A stretch of 64,000 nt of DNA. It comes from Calliphora vicina (Eukaryota > Arthropoda > Insecta > Diptera > Calliphoridae). Positions 23,001 to 35,000 of the stretch are shown here, piece after piece (the stretch's first letter is position 1; every line of letters starts with the position of its first letter). The notes beneath the pieces were generated by a model, which saw only the letters and a program-made list of their open reading frames with translations, searched no databases and was not told where the DNA came from. The stretch spans positions 67,357,747 through 67,421,746 of the forward strand of contig NC_088784.1 of NCBI RefSeq assembly GCF_958450345.1, written 5' to 3'. The position numbers were made by a program, and so were the translations under genes.

Positions 23001-26000
23001 TTTAATTAATAGAGATCCTGAGATATATTTTAATCTAACACGATAAAAAATAGCATCTTTTATATATAGAAATACCCAAAAATTACCTTTGAAGTAAGGA
23101 AAGTCGCACTTATACTCCTTGTGCTTTAATTTTTTTTTTAAATTTCTAAATTACCTTATAAGAAAACCAAATAGACTAAATATTATTAAATAACATTTTA
23201 TTAAGAAACGCTTTTATGGTTCTCTGTTACATTTTTAAGTCGTCATAATCAGGTTCCATGACATCATCAGGCTCATCTTCATCCTCACTTTGACTTTCGA
23301 TTCTTTCCGGAATATCTTCCATTCTATCGTGAGGAAGTGTTTTAAACCATTCATGGTAAATTGGTGGCATATAGCAAAGAATATCCTGTAGGTTCTTGAA
23401 TTTCTGGAACTTTATGGGTTTGACGCTGTTTTTTGGAGGAAGTTGTGATAGTAACTGCACGGCTCGGCCAACATTTCCAGCTTTCATGTTAATATACTCG
23501 ATTCCATTATTTTATGTTACTTTTTTTTTGGCAAATAATCCACAAAGTGCACTAAGGTATTTGAACAGGTGCTTTGATAACAAGTGATGAAATTACTCGC
23601 TAGATTTTAGCTGATCACTTATCTGAATTTACTCATTCAGGCCATGTGAAAAATGAATTTTAATATTTGCTTAGAGCACAAGGGGGTTAAGTGCACATGT
23701 ACCCCTTGTGCTCCAAGCGAAACAGGTATTTTAATCACAAGTGCTAGCTTTGGTCGCCATATCTCGCTAACGGATGAGAATCCGAAATTCAACTCTTGTG
23801 CTATGAACTTCTCTGAACTTCATCTACTAACTCCATATGTTAACTCAATTTTAGAAAAAAAGGCACTTGAACCCCTTGTGCTCTAAGCCCCTCATTTGAA
23901 ATTGGTGTGAGAAAAACTAAATTTTAAAAAATAAAGATATTTTTAACTTCGTATGTATAAATATGGAACCCAAATCAGCCGAAAATGTAAGTAGCACAGA
24001 GTTTGGATAAAATAATTATATATACACATGTAAGTACACAAAAATGTGTTTCAAAATTATTTTTTTAAATTCAGCAGTTATAAGCGCCACGCTATACTTT
24101 TTGTTTTATATTTAAATGATGACAATCAATAAAACACAATTGTTATATTTTGGCATTTTAATTTTTTTTAGCCTTTCACTGTTTTGGTTTTATTATAATT
24201 TTTCTTTCGTTGACGTTTGTCTTGCATTTGGCACTTTATTACTGGAAATATTCCAGTAAGAACAGAATCTGTGTTGTTTGTTTTCGCATTCAAATACAGA
24301 AACACTTTTTTCTCGCACATCGAGAAACGATGGAATTTCTTGTTTCACACTTCATGAGATAAGTTTTCCGATGCGAGAAATACAGAAACGAGCTACTGTT
24401 CACAAAATGTTTTATAAAAATTACAGTTATACACAAAAATTATATAACAAATCATTTTAAGTCTACCTACAGTTGCGAACATGATAATAGCAGCACCACA
24501 AAATGTTTAAATATTTTAAATGTTTTCACGCAGGGCGTCGAAAATATTGTCTAAAGCCTGAACTTCCAAATAAAATAATTTAGACCTGTTAGTACCATTT
24601 GTTTTGCATTTAGAAGTCTTCTCTTCACAGTCATATCGCTAACTTCTAAATTTAATTATGTGTTTATTTCCTCTCTGTTTAAAAAAATTGATCACTTTTG
24701 ACGATCTAACGATATTTATACCCTACACCACCATAGTGGGGAGGGTATTTGTTAGGGTATTCATTCGACTAATGATCGTTCGATTAATCGAATAATTTCT
24801 TACGAATAATTATTCGAACAAGTTAAAAATGGCCATTTTCGAATAACGAATAATTCGAACAATTTTATGTAGAATAATCGAATAAAACGAATAAATGTTC
24901 ATATATATTTAAATTTATTAAATTGCTTAAAATTTGATATAATGACTCACAAAAATTGTATTGTTTCTGAAATTCGACAAATAACTAAAGACAAAGGGAC
25001 TGTAGATGAGTGTTCCGATAGCTCCTTCTATAAATAATACTGCAAGAAGTTACAATTCTAGAAACAAATATTTCAAAATTTTTAACTTAGGACTTGAACC
25101 AATGAAAATAAAAGGTACGGAATAAAATATTTGTTATTTAGCTGGCGAAATATTAGAAGAATCGCAATTAATAATCAAAATATTAACTTAGATTAAAGTG
25201 GAGTTGAATGTGATTTTGAAACGGTCACCGATAGTGATATGGAGGATGACATTTATAACGATTACATTGAAATAGATGAAGTCCATGATCGTTAAATATA
25301 TGTATATAAGTGATGTTATTAACCACGTACGTAATTGTTGCAAAATATTTAATAAATCTAATGTTAAACAAAATATTGCAAACTAACATTTTGTTGCAAG
25401 AAAAGCATGGAGTTCGTCTTCTACATAATTTTGTACAGCGTTGATCATCTTTGTCTAACATGAAAATAAACTTTTTTTGTATTTGTAAATGCGTCAACTG
25501 ACTTCAAATTAGCCACGTTCACTGACAATGATATCAAAATTTGGACAGATTTCCTTTATTGTGCAATCCCCCAAGACCACTTTATTAAGCAAAAATTCGG
25601 CAACGTTGATAGAACTTGAGGGTATAATACAATTTGTTATAAATAATTTAGAAATAGTGAATAATTAATTTACTAAAGAATTAGTTATTCAATTTAAACC
25701 CCAAATTAATGAACGACATACAAAATTCTTAATGCGTTTATATTGTAAAAAGCATAGCTCCAAAACGGAAACTGAAGGGTCAATTGTTTTGTAGATTGTT
25801 CGGGAGTTAATCCAATCAGAATATTTCTGTTGAAAATTTAATAATGGACTTTGTTTTCAAATGTTTTTTAACATTATCAATACTTGAATTTTTAACTTTA
25901 ACGTTATTTTTTGTTTTTCTTTAACAACAAAATATTAAAAAACGAACATCAAAACTTCATTCTTTACTTTTTTAAAAAAATTTAAATTATTCGAATAATT

Positions 26001-29000
26001 CGATTAATTTTAAACGTGTGATCGAATTATTCGAACAAGTTAAAATCTCTTATTCGAATTATTCGTTTTATTCGAACAAGAGAAAAATCGAATAATTCGA
26101 ATACCCTAGTATTTGTGCAGATGTTTGTAACGCCCAAAAATATTAGTCTAACACCCACCTTAAAGTATACCGATCGACTTAGAATCACTTTCTGGGTCGA
26201 TTAAACGATGTCCGTCCGTCCGTCTGGTCGGCTGGCTGGCTGTCCATGTAAACCTTGTGCGCAGAGTACAGGCCGGAATTTTGAAGATATTTGGATGAAA
26301 TTTGGTACATATTATTTTTTCGGCTCAAGGACCAAGCCTATTGAAACTGGCTGAAATCGGTCCACTATTTCACCTAGCCCCCATACAAATGTCCTCCCGA
26401 AATTGGACTTTATCGGTCATAAATGTTTAATTTATATATGTATCTCCACAAATTCCGCTCCAAATAAGTTTTATATACACAAAATTCATGTGACCAAATT
26501 TTGTTACGATCGGTCCATAATTAGTCATAGCTCCCATATAGACCCGCTTCCGAAAATCACTTTAACGTGCTTAAAAATGTTGGTACACACACAAAATTCA
26601 ACATACTTAACTTTAATATAGACATAAATCACATGACTTAATTTCATGGTGATCGGTCCATAATTGGTCATAGCCCCCATATAAGGCCCACTTCCGAAAA
26701 TCACTCAAAAATATAAATTATTGAAATTTTAAAAGAAAAATGTTTTTGCTCTTTTACTTAGTGTGGGGTATTATATGGTCGGGCTTTACCGACCATACTT
26801 CCTTCGATTTCTTGTTCGATTTCTTAATGTGTAATTTTCCATTTATAGCACCTGCTTTCTATTTTTAATATATTCAATATAGATTTGAATATCTGGATAA
26901 AATTTCCAGCTTTTCTTAACTTTAAAATAAATTTTTGTTAAGCAATGGTGCAAAATTTGAGCGACCCACTATAAAAAGAATTAATCATAATCAAATTTTA
27001 ATTTTATACAAGGTTTTTAAAGCTGAATTTCCAAACAAAATTTATTTTATAAACTTGTACTAAATTTAAAAATCGATTACGAATAAGGTCTATAATATTT
27101 ATATAATCCTTATGGACCCAGGAATTATTCGTTACAATAAAATGGACTATTTAAATTCGTACTTACAAAAATTAACTCCGATTCGATGGCAGAACGATAT
27201 TTTAAGATATCATTGATTTTTTCCACCACACAATCAAATTTTTTTTCAGCCATTTCTATTAAATAGAGAGTTTTTTCAAAAGCTGCCTTTGCCTTTTCCA
27301 AATTTTTGCTGTATACCTCAAATAAGACAACAAATTTATTGACTTCACGCACTTGAGTCAGAGGCCTTAAACAAGAGATATTTTTCAGTTGGACATTTAT
27401 TTTAATTAGTTCTTGTACGACTTTAGTTCCTCTCTGTTTAAAAAAGAGAGCACGTTCAATGCCTTCTTCTAAGGATTCTTTGGTATTACATTTAGCCATG
27501 TTTAAATCAGCAAATACTTAAATAAAAATACATAATTAAATTGAATTAGGTTGGAAATGAAACACATAAAAACCATAAACATACTATTGCGCATATTTCC
27601 CTTGTCACCTTGGGGTCCTTGGTTATTAAATATTAAAATACCAGCTACAGTGGCTCCTAATTTTTGTAGGTATTCCAAACGGTGATATCTTTTCCTTAGG
27701 ACATATTTTTGTATATCTCCTTTGCCCAATACACTATTTAAACTTTGGCGACATTGTTTCAAAATCTGTGAAAAAATAAAAATAAATCAGCCTTATCATG
27801 TAAGGCGTAGTCGTTTTACGACAACGACAGTTTCGTACTAGATTAAAGAAATTATTCAACCTGTTTCATTAATCTAGTACGAAACTGTCGTTGTCGTAAA
27901 ACGACTACGCCTTACATGATAAGGCTGAATATAATACAATTTTAAGTTTTACTAATTTCCTTGCTACTTACTACACTGTTTTTAGGACAACCGATATGAT
28001 AATTCGTTATAATGAACACTTGCATTTTGACAAACATTTCCTCTAATTGCTTGTCAGTACTAGTCTCTGGATATTGTAAAATACTATTTATTAGTTGTTT
28101 TAACTTGTCATTAAAATTCAATTCGTATTTTTCTTTAACAAAATCCAAACATAATTCTTGAGTATTCCTACAAAAATGCGATATTTTCATGTTACACATG
28201 GTAGCATCCAATGGATTTTTATATTTTGCCAAAGCTCGCTCTAAAAAATTCTCTACTTCGCATATACTTAGACTATGGGAGTGCTCGTTCAATTGGAAGC
28301 CATCTTGACTGTCACGTATTAGTAAATGTAGATAATAATTGGCAAAACAGGGATTTACAGGTAGAAAGTTCTGCAAACATTCCTCAATGAAAAAGGGAAC
28401 TAATTCATCAATTGTTATTAAAAGTCCGTTTTCATTTGTTGTACTTGGTTGTCTTTTCTTTAAAACATTTTTCATATATTGCTCCAAGTTGTATGCTCTG
28501 GGATTATGTTTTCCATTTTTCCATTGTATATATTGAGAATCATTTATTATAAGCTGCTGTAAGTATTGGCCAAAATTTTGCTTAAAATTTGAAAATCCAT
28601 TTTTAGAGTATTCCTCCAAGGTATGGGGTATAAAATCGTTGATAATTATAAATGGATGCATGATGACAAAAGCTTCTTGTTAAGCTTAATTTTTTAAAAC
28701 AATAGAACAAATATTTTTAATTTCATGTTTGCTTTTGAGACATTTATTGATTAAATAAATTGTTGAATAAAAAGTGTTGCAACACTTGTTACCATAGAAA
28801 ATGAATTGTATATTACAATTTCCCATGTATAAATGTGCAGAAGAAAATATGAACGTTGTTTGGTTAGATTGACAGGCAGTCGCAAGGTAGAAACTGGAAA
28901 GAGAGCAGCTCACTTTGGCCCAAGCATTAGGTTCCTTTGTGTAACCTGAAAATAGAATTGGGCCAGATAGAGATGAAAAGAGAAGGGGAAAATCAGATAG

Positions 29001-32000
29001 AATAAGAAGTAGGATAAATGAAGAGGAGGGTAGTCGGAAGGGCCAGTAGAATTGAGGAGATTCCCGTGTCTGGCTTGAGGCTTTGATACATTATAGCTTC
29101 ATGTCCATTGTCTGAGAAAGACTATGGTCTCATCATCCTCTTCATTTTGACAACTTCTACATAAGTCATTAAATGACAGTCCAAGTCTCATCGCATGATT
29201 GTCTAAAGTGCAATGTCCGGTTATCACCACCACTACACTCATAAAAAAATGTAGTAATCCATACTTAAATCAATCCGGAGCGGTGTCAATAGTAGGGTAA
29301 GTACGGATTTTCTTAAACCGAGTACAAATTACTTGATTCAAGTACGGATTTATCATGCCCAAAAATCTAAATTTTAGCTCTCCCTAAGTATGGCCGAGAT
29401 TGAATTAATCTTAAAATGAGGTTGTTTCAAAAATTCTTAACTTGATTTAAGCACGAATTCATACTTGATATAATCCAAAAATCGGATTTAAGAATGTTCG
29501 AATTGAATTAATCCCAAAATGAGCTTGTTTCAAGAATTCTCAACTAGATTTAAGCACGAATTCGTACTTGATGTAAGCCAAACTAAGATTGATTTAAGAA
29601 AAACACATTTTTTATTTTTAATAAATTTTATTTTGTTTTGTTTTAAAAATTTAATATTTAATAACTAGCTGAACCCGGTCCGCGTTGCTGGCCCTTAGAA
29701 AACATGTTTTATATTGCATCTCGATCTCGATTTTAATATACAGTGTCGGATAAAGTCGGTGATCCAACCTTCAATGTTAACACATGTAGTGGCTTTTCCG
29801 CTGGTTCCAATGAATTCAATAATTTAGTATGGAAATTTCTTATTCATGCACCTAATACGCAAGAGCAAAAAAAATTGTTTATCACATACCGAATATCAAA
29901 AATCTAACTTTACACTGTTACACAAGAGGCTTTTCTGAAGATTCCGTGAAAATTTCATCAAAATCGGTCCAGCCATTTTTGAGTCCATATGGAACATACA
30001 TACACACATCCATTTTTATGAAATGTAAAATTTTGATTTCTACACGCCTCTCCGCCCACTGACCGAATATTAAAAATCTGATTATACAGTGTTAGCCGCT
30101 GGGCAATTCTGAAGATTCCGGGAAAATTTCATCAAATTCGGTCCAGCCGTTTTTTATATACATATATACCGCATTAGCGGTATAATGAAAAAATTTGATT
30201 TTACCACACCCCTCCGTCTGACCTTATAGTGTTACCCGCTAGGCTATTGTGATGATTCTCTGAAAATTTCATTGAAATCGGGAACATGTATATTCGATGA
30301 AAAATGTTTGTATGAGAAAATTAAAAAATCTTATTTACGAATGGACCTAATTTAGTATTTTAGGTGTCTAAAACCATATTCAGAAAATTTCCTTTACAAT
30401 AATACCAGTTTATAGCTAATCGGTTGGATGGTCTCAGAGTCTATAACGGACATAGGTAGAAACATTTTATGTATTTTATATACATATATAGATAGTTGCA
30501 ATATGAGATAAAAAAAGAAATATACAATTTAACTATAGTAATACCTTACTTAAAACTCGTTTGCCACGGAAGTCATCCTTTTCAATTAGCCAGTTGTCAA
30601 CTTTGGATTGGACAGAAATTGTGTCGTCATCGATGCCAAACTATAGAATAAGATTAAGATTTGTTAAATTATATTTGCAAACATCAGTATTATTAAATGC
30701 TTACCTGAATTTTTCAACTTAAAAGCTTCTTCCTAAATTCGATTCGAAGACCAAGAGGAGGTATTGCTTCCTTAATGTTTCACCTTTCATATATTGCAAG
30801 CTGTTGTATGTTGCCTGAGAAGCCTCACTCATATTTTTTTTCACACAACACAAAAAAACACAAAAGACCGAGAACAATACGGAACGCACAAAACAGACTG
30901 ATGCAAATTGCTTGTTTATTCATGTAACTATCCGACAGCGCAAGTAGAAAATTACTTTGAGAACAGCTCAAAGAGTAAATTTTATACCGCTCTTTTTCTA
31001 TTATGGATCAATATAAGAATTTTTTTCTTATTTCAAGTTATCTTACTCTTAATTTGAAGTTTAAGAATTAACTACTTCATTTAACTTCTCACTTGTACTT
31101 AAAACAAGATTTTCTTACTTAATTCAAGAATTTAGTTTTTGTTTTAAGAAAATTTCCGCTTGATTTTTTTAATCAATCCCGTTTATACTTGTTCTAAGTA
31201 TGAATCGTACTTAAATTTTTAAGTACAATTCTGATAAATTTGAGTAAAATAAACTTAAATTTAGAAGTGTTTTTTTTCTTTCTGTGTAAATTGCTTAATT
31301 GTGAGCGTGTCAGGCCAAGAAGATATGTTGTCCGCCCTCGGTTTAGTCGGAGCCAAATCATTCAAGTAATCGTACAGGAGGATTCACCTCCCAATCTTGT
31401 CTGAGCGAGCTCATAGTAAAAATTACTAATATTCTGCTTGCAATTAGATAACTAAATTCCACATAGGAAGTCTAGGTCTCAGTCAGGCATTATGGCGTTG
31501 TTTTTCGCCAGATCGTCATCAACACAGTTGCCCAAAGAATCTCCGAGTCCACGAACCCACATGAGTACGACTATTGAATGTCACGCCATCCTATTTAAGG
31601 ATGCCCGACATTCCTGGACTATATTCGATGTTGTATACACATCTGTCAGAGATTTTATTGCACCTTTACTATCGGTATATATACGAATATCCCTGCCTTA
31701 TATCTTGTTATAACTGAGCCAGTTAGACGCTCTTTTAATAGCCTACATTCATTTGGAATTCGGAAAAAAACCGATCTCCCTTCCTAGAACCGTCCGTATA
31801 GACTGAGAGACTCGTTGTAACGTGTGAAGGCCCCTCCAATGATTCCATGTTGTTTGGAATTGAGAAACCGAAGTTTCTCGATAGGAAGGGCCTAAAAGAG
31901 CAATAATCAATATTATGTGGAAGATTCCGTATACTTCCGATTATACTGGTGTGACCGTACATGTTTCCATGCATCGATCACATTTAGCCTGGTGTAGTGC

Positions 32001-35000
32001 TTTCCACGATACAGACACTTCATAGAATAATATCGTCTTGGTGACCGTATCAAGTAGCCAATTAACATATTGTGGTCTAATACACCTATACGTACCTATG
32101 ACCTTCCTGCAGACATACATTGCCGTCAAGGCTTTGGATTTCCTTGCTAGGGTATTGGGTTTCAAGGATAGTTTACTATTAAGAATAACACCCAAGTATT
32201 TTGCGCTATCCGATAGTGTTAGTTCAATACCATTTAATTGGTGTAGAGAGAGTCTTGTACTTTCTTGTGAATAACACAAGTTCAGTCCACTGTTAGTACT
32301 CCACCGACTTAGTATACTGAGTCAAAACTGTACTTTCTAAAAAACACTTTCGGTATTAGCTAAAAAGTGGATAACCGGGACTTCCGAACTCTGACAGTTG
32401 ATAGGGGACATTTATATTATGACTGAAAGCCGTGTTTTTTTTTTGTACTGGCAAATTGTGACGGCGAACAAAAAGGCACGATTTCTGTTTTTCATGGCTT
32501 TTTTTTGATGATGAAGATAACGATTATGATGCCAAAAAAAGACAAACATGATTGACCAAAAAAGGGAATGCGAATGCTGCTTTAGATTGGTGAATGTGCA
32601 TTTGGATATCCTTTCCCATGGTCTGGGTGATATTAGATATCCCCTGGATAGAAATCAGGAAGCGCGTCTTCGTCCTCCACTTCACCCAGATGCCTGAATA
32701 GATCTCCCACCATACCGAAGTTTCATTATGTCTCCTTTCCATTATCGGTGTTATTGACATCGTCTGAGCATATCCATACCTGCGGAGATTCCAGTTTATC
32801 ACTTGAAGTTCTGATTTTTTATCGGGACCACGAACACCTTCCTATTCGCAACTACGAGAACCTTTGCCTCTTGCCAGTTATTTGTCGGTACGCCATAATT
32901 TTCACACAGAATGTACGTCAGGATCTCCTCAGTGTTACGTAGTTCTGCCGGAATAATCGCAATGGATCTCGGTCTATGTGGAATTTGGCTTAGCGTTAGG
33001 TAGTGCACGGTAGCAGTTTGATCATCCTCATTCTGATCTTCATCGATCCTCATTCTGATTCTCCTCGATCTGAAACGAAATTTTTAGGCTTAAAACTTTC
33101 CATAAATTATCTTTCCAGGACATTGAGAAATATTTGTATCCAACTTCATGTATAAATCGCTAATAAATAAAAATTGTCTCTAAAATATGTATGTATGGGT
33201 GAATTCCAAAATGTATGTATGCAATGCAGTCATATCTTTATCAAGACAAAGCATGCCTGTTTTTACTTTTTCATACATTTTGCGATATGAAACATTATCA
33301 AAGTTTGCACGGTTGCGTTAAGAATCGCTCGACTTTTTAAGGTTGCATTGCATACATACATTTTGGAATTCACCCTATGTGTTTCTGGATTTGATTATAC
33401 ATAGCTCACAAGAATTTTATTTTGTAAATCTAATTATTTTTCCAATTTAATTCCAGATCCTTATGTTATTCCTGAAATTGATAGTGTTGCATGTATTTCA
33501 CTACGCAGCAAATATCTTTTTGTTGGCACTCAAAATGGCCAGTTGAAGATGTTTATTCGCACAGGTAGCACATATTTTCAATATGAACACAAAATTTCTA
33601 TGGAATTGGCACCTCGCTATATTAGCGACATATCTTGGAGTCCCATAGCAACAAATAAATTAGCTGTTGTGGCTAATGCCAACAACATACACATTTTGGA
33701 ATTTAACCATGAAACAGCTGACTTACAAATAAAACGTAAAATTGAAATAAATGCACCGAAGGCGGCCAATGGCTGCGCTAAATGGAGTAATCGTAATGAA
33801 AACTATTTTCTAACATGTGGCTTTGATGGTGCAGTGCGCGTTTGGGATATATCGAATGAAACAAATCCGGAACTGTTTGTTAAAATCTATCATTGTCCAA
33901 TGTCATGTGGCCTCTTCATGCCAACCGATGAGGAGATTATTCTATGCTCTGGCAAAAGTGCTGCATTGGAATTTATCGATATGCGGGTGGAAAGAACCGA
34001 AAGCACTTCGGGCAAATCGAAACGTGCAAGCGCTCGAACATTGGATACCGTGCAGTGGGCCACAAAAGCTCTAACACGTAACGAGGCCAAATCACAGTCA
34101 GTGGATAAAAAACTCAACCGTCGTCTGGCCAAAACGCCGGAAAATAATGTAGCAGAGGTGGTCGAAAATAATGTTGCGGCGGATGGTAAAGTAGAGAATG
34201 GTGTGACGACCAGTGAAGAGGTATCAACCATGTTGGAGAAGCTGCATTTACAAAAGACAGAAGGATCGATTAATAATACATCTGTTTATATGAAGGTATG
34301 TTTCAGGGAATATAGTTGAATTGGATTGGGTTTCATAAAAAACAAGCGTTTTTGCGAATTTTTCAACTGAATACTACCTAAAACTTCTCTTTTAAAAATC
34401 AAATACATCAATCTATTAATGGCATTTTATTTTTCTGTAAAAATTATGCCGTTTTTTGTCCATTTTGCCTTTTTAAGGGTTGTACAATATTAATTTGTGG
34501 CTCAATTTTTGGGTAGTTGATTTAATGATGTCTATTTGTCCGTGTTTCTGTTGAAATTAACTTTCAGAATCTTTCATGTAAATTACGTGCATATCTGGTA
34601 AGGGCTTTATTTAAAATCGGTCCATTTTAACTGAAATGGCAATACTTCTCCTGTTAACTCCTGTCAAAATTTGAACATGCTGCGGCATTTCGTTTGTGTT
34701 TGACAGTCATTAATATCAGACTATCGCGTGACTTGGGGAGAAAATGGAAAAGGTGAATTTCCTGTGCTAATTAAAGCTTTACGCAAAATAGGTTTTTGAG
34801 TTTTTTCGCCGTTTCGTAATCAAACTTCAGTAAAAACAATGGATTTATCTGGGTGAATATCAAGTGGAGAAACGTTGGACAAAGTGTGTTGATAAATAAA
34901 AATGTTTATCCAAAAACTTTTTGAATGAAACAAAATGTCATGGACTTTTGAATATTCGGCACAGCCGAATATAGTAAACTAACTTGTCATTCTTTCTCCT

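Larger units (their letters stand above)
22645..24394. mobile_element. TIR transposon with 5-bp target duplication, carrying a nested element
   Basis: Ends are AGCCCGTTTCTGTATTTCTC on the left and the complement of AGCTCGTTTCTGTATTTCTC on the right. It is flanked by ACTGT at 22640-22644 and 24395-24399. Length 1750 bp, of which 1001 bp is the nested element at 22892-23892, leaving about 750 bp for the host element. A left-truncated relative is at 43945-44584. No transposase of its own. Confidence 0.8.
28690..33080 (-). pseudogene. LINE (Jockey/R1-group) remnant, interrupted
   Basis: On the minus strand: ORF1-like piece at 32799-33053; end of reverse transcriptase at 31941-32279 ('LTLSDSAKYLGVILNSKLSL', 'AMYVCRKVIGTYRCIRPQYV'); RNase H at 31480-31970 ('SVYTDGSRKGD', then in another frame 'SDSKGAIKSL'); C-terminal part at 29110-29230 ('GHCTLDNHAMRLGLSFNDLC'). 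Frames are broken, the core of reverse transcriptase (YADD region) is missing, and 29240-31290 is a foreign insertion. The 3' end approaches the start of the nested gene at 28661. It lies in intron 4 of rig. The clade is by motif likeness only. Confidence 0.75.

Noticed and set aside
27541..27600. Continuation of nested-gene exon 2 as an 86-codon separate gene
   Set aside because: A GTATGT donor at 27584 and phase-1 acceptor at 27516 give a better, conserved-length join; the read-through tail is hydrophobic noise.
33890..34231. 113-codon minus-strand ORF opposite rig exon 5
   Set aside because: Frame shadow; the plus-strand WD40 reading is conserved and spliced.
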